A stretch of 8,281 nt of DNA from Alphaproteobacteria bacterium. GTDB taxonomy: Bacteria; Pseudomonadota; Alphaproteobacteria; Rhodobacterales; Rhodobacteraceae. Shown one piece after another: positions 1-5,600 of this stretch; position 1 is the stretch's first letter, and every line of letters begins with the position of its first letter. Both the position numbers and the translations under genes were made by a program. The notes beneath the pieces are model-generated. The model was given only the letters and a program-made list of their open reading frames with translations, did no database searches and had not been told where the DNA came from. The stretch spans positions 1 through 8,281 of the forward strand of contig JAUHZL010000115.1 in assembly GCA_030425945.1 (NCBI GenBank), given 5' to 3'.

Positions 1-126
1 CTACCTCGCCGCTACCCTGCGCGCCATCCTCAACGGCCACCCACGATCCCGCATCGAAGACCTCATGCCTTGGCGACAAACACAGCCGTCAAGCCTCGCC
101 GCATAGGGCATCAACCTCGCGCTTAC
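1..126 (+). mobile_element. Right end of an IS66-family insertion sequence (left part outside window)
   Basis: The stretch holds the last codons of a transposase-like frame (stop at 104-106), a 12-base gap, and GCGCTTAC at 119-126. Read inward from base 126 on the minus strand this is GTAAGCGC; IS66-family elements are known to have termini beginning GTAAGCG. The spacing from stop codon to end is short, as expected for an IS right end. IS66 elements usually make 8-bp target duplications, so 127-134 (gtccagct) would be the right copy; the left copy is outside the window. The family assignment rests on a short piece of protein plus the end motif, so it is likely but not proven. Confidence 0.6.
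2..106 (+). CDS. IS66-family transposase, C-terminal fragment (cut by window edge)
   Basis: Frame 2 is open from the first base and ends in TAG after 34 codons. The visible peptide runs from YLAATLRAIL through a GHPRSRIEDLMPW segment to SSLAA. The pattern Y-L-x-x-T-L-x-x-I-x-x-G-H-P-x-x-R-I-(D/E)-(D/E)-L-(M/L)-P-W is, from family knowledge, the usual C-terminus of IS66 transposases (TnpC), which catalyse DDE-type transposition. The catalytic domain lies outside the window, so whether the gene is intact cannot be judged. There is no frameshift or stop in the visible part. The terminal repeat candidate follows 12 bases after the stop. Confidence 0.6.
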   Translation, partial: YLAATLRAILNGHPRSRIEDLMPWRQTQPSSLAA

Positions 127-150
127 GTCCAGCTTCGATAATCGCCGCCC

Positions 151-234
151 GCCTTCTTCTTGGCCCAAATACTCCCGCCGGAGGCATCGCGCCGCAGGCG
201 CGACCCCGGTCCCGCGGCCGGGGGCGTCGCCCCC
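151..234 (-). repeat. Rhodobacteraceae-type intergenic palindromic element (hairpin cluster)
   Basis: On the minus strand this reads as a hairpin GGGGGCG/CGCCCCC (220-234, one-base centre), a perfect 7-bp stem TCGCGCC/GGCGCGA with a 3-base loop (187-203), then CTCC/GGAG (172-183) leading into GGGAGTATTTGGGCCAAGAAG (151-176 region, split here). From memory, intergenic elements with a CCTCCGGCGGGAGTATTT core followed by an AAGAAG-rich stretch are dispersed in many Rhodobacteraceae genomes, often next to gene ends. Its function is not known to me; RNA folding, termination or a dispersed repeat are all possible. The stems are seen directly; the family identity is recalled. Confidence 0.55.
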
Positions 235-293
235 ACCGACACCGCACCGACACAATACCGACGTCATACCGACGCGATGCCGACGTGGCCGAC
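235..293. repeat. Array of CCGAC motifs at 11-bp spacing
   Basis: CCGAC occurs at 236-240, 247-251, 258-262, 269-273 and 280-284, exactly 11 bases apart, with a sixth copy at 289-293 after a 9-base step. The units are degenerate repeats of about 11 bp (for example ACCGACGTCAT and ACCGACGCGAT). Because 11 is not a multiple of three and no convincing gene covers the region, this is not a coding repeat. The spacing is close to one helical turn, so all copies present nearly the same DNA face. It may be a binding array or a decayed short tandem repeat. Together with the preceding element it fills the gene-free stretch 107-434, in which I see nothing else convincing. Confidence 0.6.
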
Positions 294-434
294 GCGGCCC
301 CGTGCTGCCGCCGGTTGAGCCTGCTGCGCTGCCGCAACACCAGCGGTTCGGCTGCGGCGCGGCCGGCTCGTTCCCCCCGATTCCGTGCTAGGTTGTTCCC
401 GAGGGAGGAGACCCCCGTCCGTGGAGGCTCCGTC

Positions 435-674
435 ATGGATCACAGGTTCGACCCCACCCCCGGCCCCGAAATCGTTGCCGTCCCCTCCGGCCTGCACGCC
501 CGCGTCGATGCGTTCTTCGCCGGGCTGGGGCAGGGAGTGAATGCCGCCGGTCTGAAGCGCGCCCGGCTGCGGGCCATCGTCCGGCTCGAGGCGCGCAGCG
601 ATGCCGAGCTGGCGCGGATCGGGCTGACCCGCGAGGGCATCGCGGCGCATGTGTTCCGGGACCTCTTCGGCTGA
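435..674 (+). CDS. Small DUF1127-like protein 1 (79 aa)
   Basis: The ATG at 435 has a GGAGG ribosome-binding site at 423-427, seven bases upstream; a longer open frame exists but its extra N-terminus is Arg/Ala/Pro-rich and lacks such a site. The protein is 79 residues. Its C-terminal third (about 53-79) reads A-R-S-D-A-E-L-A-R-I-G-L-T-R-E-G-I-A-A-H-V-F-R-D-L-F-G. That follows the pattern L-S-D-x-E-L-x-D-I-G-[IL]-[ST]-R-x-x-I of DUF1127 (YjiS-like) proteins, common in alphaproteobacteria. DUF1127 proteins are small, basic and cytoplasmic, and some have been linked to RNA metabolism and stress or phosphate responses. The N-terminal 40 residues carry no recognisable motif. It is the first of three related genes in tandem, 122 bases before the next. 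Confidence 0.65.
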   Translation: MDHRFDPTPGPEIVAVPSGLHARVDAFFAGLGQGVNAAGLKRARLRAIVRLEARSDAELARIGLTREGIAAHVFRDLFG

Positions 675-727
675 GCCAAAGCCTTGCAATTCCTGCAATC
701 CCGTCCTGCGGCGGTTGTCCTTGCGCG

Positions 728-781
728 GGCCGCGGGGCGCCGCCAGAAGGCCGGGCAGGGCGGGGCCGGATCCCCGCGGCC
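728..781. repeat. Perfect 10-bp inverted repeat before the second DUF1127-like gene
   Basis: GGCCGCGGGG at 728-737 is matched exactly by CCCCGCGGCC at 772-781, with a 34-base GC-rich spacer. The right arm ends 15 bases before the ATG at 797. In RNA this could form a stem holding the leader of the small gene, or attenuate transcription from the gene before it; no U-tract follows, so it is not a standard terminator. In DNA of this GC content a chance match is possible. Confidence 0.4.
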
Positions 782-796
782 GACCGGACGGGACCG

Positions 797-964
797 ATGA
801 TCGCCAAGCTCTGTTTCCTTCTCGCGCGGGTGCGCCGCGACCGCGCCGAGGCCCGCGAGATCGCCCGGCTGACCGCGCTCCCGACCCGCGAGCTGGCGGC
901 GCTCGGGCTGACCCGGGCCGCGCTGCGCCGCCACGTCCGCCAGCGCCATGCCCGCCGCGCATGA
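797..964 (+). CDS. Small DUF1127-like protein 2 (55 aa)
   Basis: This short frame begins MIAKLCFLLARVRRDRAEAR and continues through L-T-A-L-P-T-R-E-L-A-A-L-G-L-T-R-A-A-L-R-R-H-V to a basic end (QRHARRA). The core L-x-x-L-x-x-R-E-L-A-x-L-G-L-T-R lines up with the genes on either side (R-S-D-A-E-L-A-R-I-G-L-T-R and L-S-D-A-Q-L-A-A-R-G-L-T-R), which supports it as real despite its size. It is about 45-55 residues long like typical DUF1127 proteins and strongly basic, which fits the nucleic-acid-binding role suggested for some members. The ribosome-binding site is weak (GGGA at 790-793, close to the start), so translation may depend on the leader structure. The role here is unknown. Confidence 0.6.
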   Translation: MIAKLCFLLARVRRDRAEAREIARLTALPTRELAALGLTRAALRRHVRQRHARRA

Positions 965-1059
965 CGGCCTTGCGCACGCGCGACTGGCGCGTCATGCTGC
1001 AACGCGGCAGATAGAGGAACAGGGAGGACACCCCGGAATGCCACTCAGGGACCTGTCCA

Positions 1060-1275
1060 ATGGCGAATACCTTTCTTCTCGACGACGCCCGTCCGTCCGT
1101 TCTGGCCCGCCTGATGCAGGGCGCGGGCGACTGGCTCGATCTGCTGGCCCAAAGCCATCGCGTCACGCGCCGTGTCAGCGAACTGACCGGATTGTCGGAC
1201 GCGCAGCTTGCGGCCCGCGGCCTGACCCGCGACGACATCCCGCGCCTGATCGCGCAGGAATTCTCGGCCTACTGA
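1060..1275 (+). CDS. Small DUF1127-like protein 3 (71 aa), directly upstream of ureE
   Basis: ATG at 1060 with AGGGA at 1047-1051, eight bases upstream. The 71-residue product has a variable N-terminal half (MANTFLLDDARPSVLARLMQ and on to about residue 35) and a C-terminal core R-V-S-E-L-T-G-L-S-D-A-Q-L-A-A-R-G-L-T-R-D-D-I-P (about 38-62) matching the DUF1127 pattern. It ends 13 bases before the ureE start, with no terminator between, so it is probably cotranscribed with ureEFG. A longer ATG at 1038 is in another frame and gives an Arg/Pro-rich product. No urease role is established for DUF1127 proteins as far as I know; position in the operon is the only hint. Most GC-typical and best supported of the three. 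Confidence 0.75.
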   Translation: MANTFLLDDARPSVLARLMQGAGDWLDLLAQSHRVTRRVSELTGLSDAQLAARGLTRDDIPRLIAQEFSAY

Positions 1276-1288
1276 CCGGGGCCGCGGC

Positions 1289-1867
1289 ATGAGCGCGCCG
1301 GATCTCGGGCGCGCCGTCGCCGTCCTGCGCCACGGGGCCGAGGGTGCCGTGGATCGCGTGGCCCTGGGCTATGACGCCCGGCTTCTGCGCCGCAAGCGGC
1401 TGGAGACGGTTGCCGGGGCCTCGGTCCTCGTTGACCTGCCGGAGACCGTGTCGCTCGACGCGGGCGACGCGCTGGAGCTCGAAGACGGGCGGCGCATCGC
1501 GGTCGAGGCCGCGCCCGAGCCGCTCTTGCGGATCGAGGGCGACCTGCCACGCCTCGCCTGGCACATCGGCAACCGCCACACCCCCTGCGCCGTGCATCCC
1601 GATCACCTGCTGATCCGGGACGACCACGTGCTGGCCCGGATGCTGCAGGGGCTGGGCGCGCGGCTGAGCCCGGTCACCGGCCCTTTCACGCCGGAGGGCG
1701 GGGCCTATGGCCATGGCCGCACGATGGGCCACGACCACGGCCCGGCGCAGGGCCATGCCCACGCGCACGATCACGGCCATGGGCACGACCACAGCCATGA
1801 TCACGACCATGGCCACGATCACCCCCACCCCCCGCACGACCATCCTCACTCCCATTCGCATGACTGA
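1289..1867 (+). CDS. ureE: Urease accessory protein UreE, nickel metallochaperone with His-rich tail
   Basis: UreE delivers nickel to the apo-urease/UreDFG complex in the cytoplasm. The 192-residue product has the N-terminal peptide-binding domain (about 1-70) and the metal-binding domain (about 75-140) with W-H-I-G-N-R-H-T-P-C (91-100); His97 corresponds to the conserved dimer-interface nickel ligand (His96 in the Klebsiella protein). The tail from 141 to 192 contains 21 histidines, mostly in H-D-H and H-G-H steps, a typical but here long nickel-storage extension. The start ATG has only a weak GGGGCC upstream (about 1279-1284) and follows the small DUF1127-like gene by 13 bases, suggesting coupling. 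The end overlaps ureF by 8 bases. Structural urease genes are not upstream within the window. Confidence 0.96.
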   Translation: MSAPDLGRAVAVLRHGAEGAVDRVALGYDARLLRRKRLETVAGASVLVDLPETVSLDAGDALELEDGRRIAVEAAPEPLLRIEGDLPRLAWHIGNRHTPCAVHPDHLLIRDDHVLARMLQGLGARLSPVTGPFTPEGGAYGHGRTMGHDHGPAQGHAHAHDHGHGHDHSHDHDHGHDHPHPPHDHPHSHSHD

Positions 1868-2498
1868 GGCCGAAGCGCGCCTGACGCTGCTGCAATGGCT
1901 GTCGCCCGCGTTCCCGGTGTCGGGCTTTGCCTATTCGCACGGGCTGGAGACCGCCGTCGCGGACGGGCGCATCGCCTCGGCCCTCGACCTCGAGGCGTGG
2001 CTCGACGCGCTGCTCGTGCGGGGCAGCGGGCGGGCGGACGCGATCCTGCTGGCCCGGGTGCTGGCCGGGGACGCGCCCGAAGACCTCGCCGAGATCGCCG
2101 CCGCGCTGGCCGCCTCGCGCGAACGCTGGGACGAGACCGCCGCGATGGGCCGGGCCTTTCTCGACACCACCGCTGCCCTCGGCGCGGCCCCGAGCGCACC
2201 GCTGCCCTACCCGGTGGCCTTCGGGCTGCGTGCCCGGGCGCTGGGACTGCCCGCCGCCGAGGTGATCGGCGCGTTCCTCCATGCCTTTGCCGCCAACCTG
2301 ACCGCGGTCGCCGTGCGCTTCGTGCCGCTGGGCCAGACCGAGGGGCAGGCTGTCCTCGCCCGTCTCGCGCCCCGCCTCGCGCGGCTGGGCGGAGAGCTCG
2401 CGGGTGCCGGGCTTGACGATCTGTCGAGCGCCACGTTCCATGCCGATCTGGCCGCGATGCAGCACGAGACGCTGCAACCGCGCCTCTTCAAGACCTGA
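1860..2498 (+). CDS. ureF: Urease accessory protein UreF
   Basis: UreF binds UreD on urease and recruits and regulates the UreG GTPase, gating GTP hydrolysis and nickel insertion. The 212-residue product begins MTEAEARLTLLQWLSPAFPV and has the family hallmark L-Q-W-L-S-P-A-F-P-V-S-G-F-A-Y-S-H-G-L-E (11-30), an all-helical body, and the conserved end H-E-T-L-Q-P-R-L-F-K-T (202-212). Length is usual for the family. I chose the ATG at 1860, which overlaps the end of ureE by 8 bases; an open extension to 1707 merely reads the His-tail codons out of frame. There is no ribosome-binding site inside the His codons, so translation probably depends on ribosomes finishing ureE. Confidence 0.96.
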   Translation: MTEAEARLTLLQWLSPAFPVSGFAYSHGLETAVADGRIASALDLEAWLDALLVRGSGRADAILLARVLAGDAPEDLAEIAAALAASRERWDETAAMGRAFLDTTAALGAAPSAPLPYPVAFGLRARALGLPAAEVIGAFLHAFAANLTAVAVRFVPLGQTEGQAVLARLAPRLARLGGELAGAGLDDLSSATFHADLAAMQHETLQPRLFKT

Positions 2499-2510
2499 AG
2501 GAGCCTGCCC

Positions 2511-3122
2511 ATGCCCAGCCCCAACGGACCCCTGCGCGTCGGGATCGGCGGCCCGGTGGGCGCGGGCAAGACCACGCTGACCGAACAGTTGTGCCGGGCG
2601 CTGCGCGACCGCTACTCGGTCGCCGTGATCACCAACGACATCTACACCAGCGAGGATGCCGAGTACCTGATGCGGGCGCAGGCGTTGCCGCTGGAGCGGA
2701 TCCGGGGGGTCGAGACCGGCGGCTGCCCGCACACGGCGATCCGCGAGGATGCCTCGATCAACCTCGCCGCCGTGGCCGAGTTGCGGGGGGCGATTCCCGA
2801 CCTCGACGTGATCTTCATCGAGTCCGGGGGCGACAACCTCGCCGCGACCTTCTCGCCGGAACTGGCCGACCTGACGCTTTATGTCATCGACACGGCGGCG
2901 GGGCAGGACATTCCGCGCAAGAAGGGTCCGGGGGTGACGCGCTCGGACCTGCTGATCGTGAACAAGCTGGACCTCGCGCCCCATGTCGGGGTGGACCGCG
3001 ACCTGCTCGAGTCCGACACGAGGACGGCGCGCGGGACCCGCCCCTTCGTTCTGGCCGAGCTGAGGCAGGGCCGGGGCGTGGATGCGGTGGTCGACTTCCT
3101 GATCCGCGAAGGCGGTCTCTGA
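2511..3122 (+). CDS. ureG: Urease accessory GTPase UreG
   Basis: UreG is the SIMIBI-class GTPase that, as a nickel-bound dimer, powers nickel transfer into urease. The 203 residues contain the P-loop G-G-P-V-G-A-G-K-T-T (13-22), the metal-binding C-P-H (72-74) in V-E-T-G-G-C-P-H-T-A-I-R-E-D, E-S-G-G-D-N-L (104-110), and the guanine-specificity N-K-x-D as N-K-L-D-L-A-P-H-V-G (151-160). All expected motifs are intact and length is normal. The ribosome-binding site AAGGAG (2498-2503) starts at the last base of the ureF stop, seven bases before the ATG, so the pair is tightly linked. It converges on the next gene with three bases between stops, leaving no room for an intergenic terminator. Confidence 0.97.
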   Translation: MPSPNGPLRVGIGGPVGAGKTTLTEQLCRALRDRYSVAVITNDIYTSEDAEYLMRAQALPLERIRGVETGGCPHTAIREDASINLAAVAELRGAIPDLDVIFIESGGDNLAATFSPELADLTLYVIDTAAGQDIPRKKGPGVTRSDLLIVNKLDLAPHVGVDRDLLESDTRTARGTRPFVLAELRQGRGVDAVVDFLIREGGL

Positions 3123-3125
3123 GCC

Positions 3126-5543
3126 CTACTTCTTCCGTTTGCCGGGTTTCGGCGGGGCGCGCAGGGCGCGCAGCCGCTCGATCGGCGTCTGCTTCGGACC
3201 GGCGGGGGCCGTGGCCCGAACCGGCGGTTGCGCGGCCGGGCGGGGCGCGTCGTCCGGCGCGGCAGGGGCCGGTGCGACGTCGGAGGGATCCGGCGCTGGG
3301 GCGGTGTTCGGGGCGGGCTCGGACCAGGCGCCGTCCTCGACAGCGGCCGGGGCCGGGACGTCGGCCGATGGGGGTGCGACCGGGGACGGGTCAGGGGACC
3401 AGGGGGCGGCGGGGGCCGGATCGGTTCCCGGGATCATTGATGGGTCCGCGTCCGGCGCTTGGGCAACGGTGTCGTCCGGGGCCGGTTGGGGCGCGGTGTC
3501 CGTGGCGAGATCAGTCCAGCCGCCATCGGTGGGCGGTGTCGGGGCCGGGATGTCGGACGGCGTCATGTCGGCTGGCGGCGGGCCTGCGGACCACGGATCG
3601 GTGGGGGCCGGATCGGTCTCCGGCCCGGGCTGGGTCGCGGTGGTCGCGCTGGGATCGGACCAAGGGCTATCTTCCGTGGGTGCCAGCGAGGGGGCGACGA
3701 AATCGGGGGCGTCGGCGGGGGCCGGGCCGGTCTCCGCAGGGGGCACACTCCCGGCGTCGGGCGCGAGGGCGGCGGGGATGTCCGCGTCCGGCTCGAGCAT
3801 GGGGTCCGGGGTGGCGTCTGACCACGGGCTGCCGTCGGTGTGAACCTCGCCCGTGGGCGACAGGTCCGAGGGGGCCGGAACCGTCTCCGGGACGGGCGGC
3901 GTCTCGGCTTCCGTCACCGGGGAGGGGGGCTGTTCCGCGACTGGCGGGGTCTCGGGTTCCGGCTCAGGGAGGGCCTGTGAGGCGTCTTCGGGCACAGGGT
4001 CCGCCACGGCCTCGGCGACCGGCTGTGCCCCGCCGACGGGTCCGAGGGTCTCCGGTTCCGGCTCGGCGACGGGCGACGACAGCAGAATCCCGGGATCCGG
4101 CGTGTCCTCGGCGGTGAGCGCGGGATCTTCGGCTTCTACCAGCCCGTCAGCCAGTGCCACAGGCGTCTCAGCGGACGGAAAGCTGTCGGGTGCGGGAGCC
4201 TCCCCGGCTCCCGCGTCCGGCGGCGTGGCGGCGTCCTCTGGCGGTGCGTCGGGCGCGGTGTCGGCCGTCTGCGCCGCTTCGGGAAGCCACGGGGCCGGGG
4301 CCTCGGCAGCGGCAAGGCGCGGCTCTTCTGGCGCGGGGGTCCAGAGGCCCTGCACCGGCGGTCCGGAGATTATCGTCGCCGGGGCAACCGGCTCGGGCGC
4401 GGCCTCTGCAGGCTCGGGCGCGGTTACATTGGATGCCGCGACGGGCGCCTCCACTTCGGTCGCCGCCTCCGCCGCCACCGTTTCGGCCACGCCCGGACTG
4501 TCGCCCGCAACCGTGCTGTCCCCGCGGCTCAGCGCGGCCCCGAGCGCCAGCGCCACCGCGGCGGCACTCCGGCCCGGGCGCGGCGGGGTGGCCCGGCGCG
4601 GGGGCAGGTCGCGCCCCTCGGCCAGCAGTTTCGCGCGGGCGGTTTCCATCGCCACGTCGAACCGCTCCTGCCCGGTCAGGGCGAGGATGTGCCGGGCGGC
4701 GACGGCGGTTCGCCACGGATGGCTGCCGCGTTCGAGGATCGACAGGACCCGATTCTGGTGGGTCGAATGCGTGCGCCGCTTGCGCAGCAGCGTCGCCACC
4801 GCCTGCACCGTGGCCTGCCCCGACACCGCGAGGTCGAGCAGCGGCGCCAGCAGGCCCATCGCGTCGAGGCGGGCCTCGACCTCCGGGCCGAGATGGCGCA
4901 CGCGGACGAGATCGGTGCGCGGCTGGTGGAACAGGCTGGCGTGCATCGCGTCCTCGGCGACGCCGGGATCGTAGAGGACGAGGCCGCGCCCGGCGGTCTC
5001 CATCATCGCCGGGGCGAAGCCGTAGCGATGGCTGAAGTCGACCCGCCGCGTTCCGGCGAACCGGCGGTCCCAGCCGGCCAGCAGCGGGGTCAGCGTCGCC
5101 TGCGGTTGCAGCAGCAGCACCTCCGCCCCCGGGGCGCAGACCGAGAAGGCGGCGGCGGCATAGCCCTGCGCGCCCGCGCCGTAGAAGACGACGCGCTCGA
5201 ACCCGTCGAAGAACCCGTCGTCGATCAGCCCGTCGAAGAAGGCGAAGACGCGCTCGCTCCGGAACCAGGTCGGGCGGTCCGCGACGAGGGTCAGTTGCGC
5301 GCAATCGGTCCGGTTCTGGACCCCGCGCGCCAGCGGCAGCATCCGCCGCCCGCTGCGCAGGAGGGCCGTCGTCTGCTCGAAGACCACGAGCAGCGTGTCC
5401 GCGCCATCGGTGAACTGGGCGCTGTGCTGCGGGTCGATCCGTTCGTAGAATCCGTCCGCCCCGGCATCGGCCCGAAGGGCGGCATGCAGGCGATCGAGGG
5501 CCTCGGGTCCACCGCCGTTCTCGGATGGATAGAGATCCTGCAT
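3126..5543 (-). CDS. Uncharacterised 805-aa protein: hydrolase-like N-terminal half, long Pro/Ala/Asp-rich repeat tail
   Basis: I do not recognise a proven function. ATG at 5543 has AAGGAG nine bases upstream. Residues about 1-320 are globular: a Phe-rich segment A-F-F-D-G-L-I-D-D-G-F-F-D-G-F-E (101-116), then V-V-F-Y-G-A-G-A-Q-G-Y-A-A-A-A-F (118-133), E-V-L-L-L-Q-P-Q-A-T (141-150), and D-P-x(8)-H-A-x-L-F (192-205). The strand-GxGxxG-helix stretch followed by a strand ending in Q-P-Q resembles an alpha/beta-hydrolase nucleophile elbow, but with Gly where Ser would sit. Residues 326-339 are a short Ala/Leu hydrophobic stretch, probably too short for a sure membrane span. Residues about 345-785 are low-complexity Pro/Ala/Asp/Glu with W-S/W-T motifs at Trp 574, 628, 651, 676, 715 and 740, ending in a basic tail (P-G-K-R-K-K). 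Relatives are, from memory, sometimes labelled phosphoadenosine phosphosulfate reductase; I see no reductase motif. Conserved in Rhodobacteraceae is my inference. Confidence 0.85.
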   Translation of the reverse strand: MQDLYPSENGGGPEALDRLHAALRADAGADGFYERIDPQHSAQFTDGADTLLVVFEQTTALLRSGRRMLPLARGVQNRTDCAQLTLVADRPTWFRSERVFAFFDGLIDDGFFDGFERVVFYGAGAQGYAAAAFSVCAPGAEVLLLQPQATLTPLLAGWDRRFAGTRRVDFSHRYGFAPAMMETAGRGLVLYDPGVAEDAMHASLFHQPRTDLVRVRHLGPEVEARLDAMGLLAPLLDLAVSGQATVQAVATLLRKRRTHSTHQNRVLSILERGSHPWRTAVAARHILALTGQERFDVAMETARAKLLAEGRDLPPRRATPPRPGRSAAAVALALGAALSRGDSTVAGDSPGVAETVAAEAATEVEAPVAASNVTAPEPAEAAPEPVAPATIISGPPVQGLWTPAPEEPRLAAAEAPAPWLPEAAQTADTAPDAPPEDAATPPDAGAGEAPAPDSFPSAETPVALADGLVEAEDPALTAEDTPDPGILLSSPVAEPEPETLGPVGGAQPVAEAVADPVPEDASQALPEPEPETPPVAEQPPSPVTEAETPPVPETVPAPSDLSPTGEVHTDGSPWSDATPDPMLEPDADIPAALAPDAGSVPPAETGPAPADAPDFVAPSLAPTEDSPWSDPSATTATQPGPETDPAPTDPWSAGPPPADMTPSDIPAPTPPTDGGWTDLATDTAPQPAPDDTVAQAPDADPSMIPGTDPAPAAPWSPDPSPVAPPSADVPAPAAVEDGAWSEPAPNTAPAPDPSDVAPAPAAPDDAPRPAAQPPVRATAPAGPKQTPIERLRALRAPPKPGKRKK
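3234..3617 (-). repeat. 192-bp (64-residue) degenerate tandem duplication in the tail of the 805-aa gene
   Basis: Residues 643-706 and 707-770 align without gaps over their first 50 or so positions: both begin T-D-P-A-P, place P-W-S at 650-652 and 714-716, (I/V)-P-A-P at 665-668 and 729-732, and G-x-W at 674-676 and 738-740. At the DNA level the 15-mer GGGGGCCGGATCGGT occurs at 3411-3425 and 3603-3617, and GGGGCCGGGA at 3349-3358 and 3541-3550, each pair exactly 192 bases apart. This shows growth of the tail by in-frame tandem duplication followed by divergence. Confidence 0.8.
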
Positions 5544-5600
5544 CGCCCTGCACTCCTTACGCAGGTCACGTCCTAGCCTTTATTGCGCCATTTTTCCACT

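Noticed and set aside
386..394. TGCTAGGTT as an extended -10 box for the first DUF1127-like gene
   Set aside because: No matching -35 box at 16-18 bases; too weak to list.
285..434. Upstream start (ATG 285) for the first DUF1127-like gene
   Set aside because: The added 50 residues are low-complexity and Arg-rich with no ribosome-binding site; ATG 435 has a GGAGG at good distance.
684..698. TTGCA-5-TGCAA inverted repeat just after the first DUF1127-like gene
   Set aside because: Short arms, no T-run and no known operator; chance cannot be excluded.
970..998. TTGCGC-17-CATGCT as a promoter before the third DUF1127-like gene
   Set aside because: The -10 box matches only three of six consensus bases.
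264..2984. Minus-strand frames of 324, 228 and 432 codons opposite the DUF1127-like and ure genes
   Set aside because: Arg/Gly/Ala-rich shadows of confirmed plus-strand genes.
2591..4117. 508-codon plus-strand frame starting inside ureG
   Set aside because: It is ureG in another frame followed by antisense of the 805-aa gene; composition is Arg/Pro/Gly-rich without any motif.
3139..5576. Long plus-strand frames of 234, 373, 293 and 295 codons, and a minus-strand 461-codon frame, over the 805-aa gene
   Set aside because: Gly/Ser/Ala/Arg-only products expected from GC-rich codons read in other frames; the minus-strand 805-aa frame alone has globular sequence and a good ribosome-binding site.
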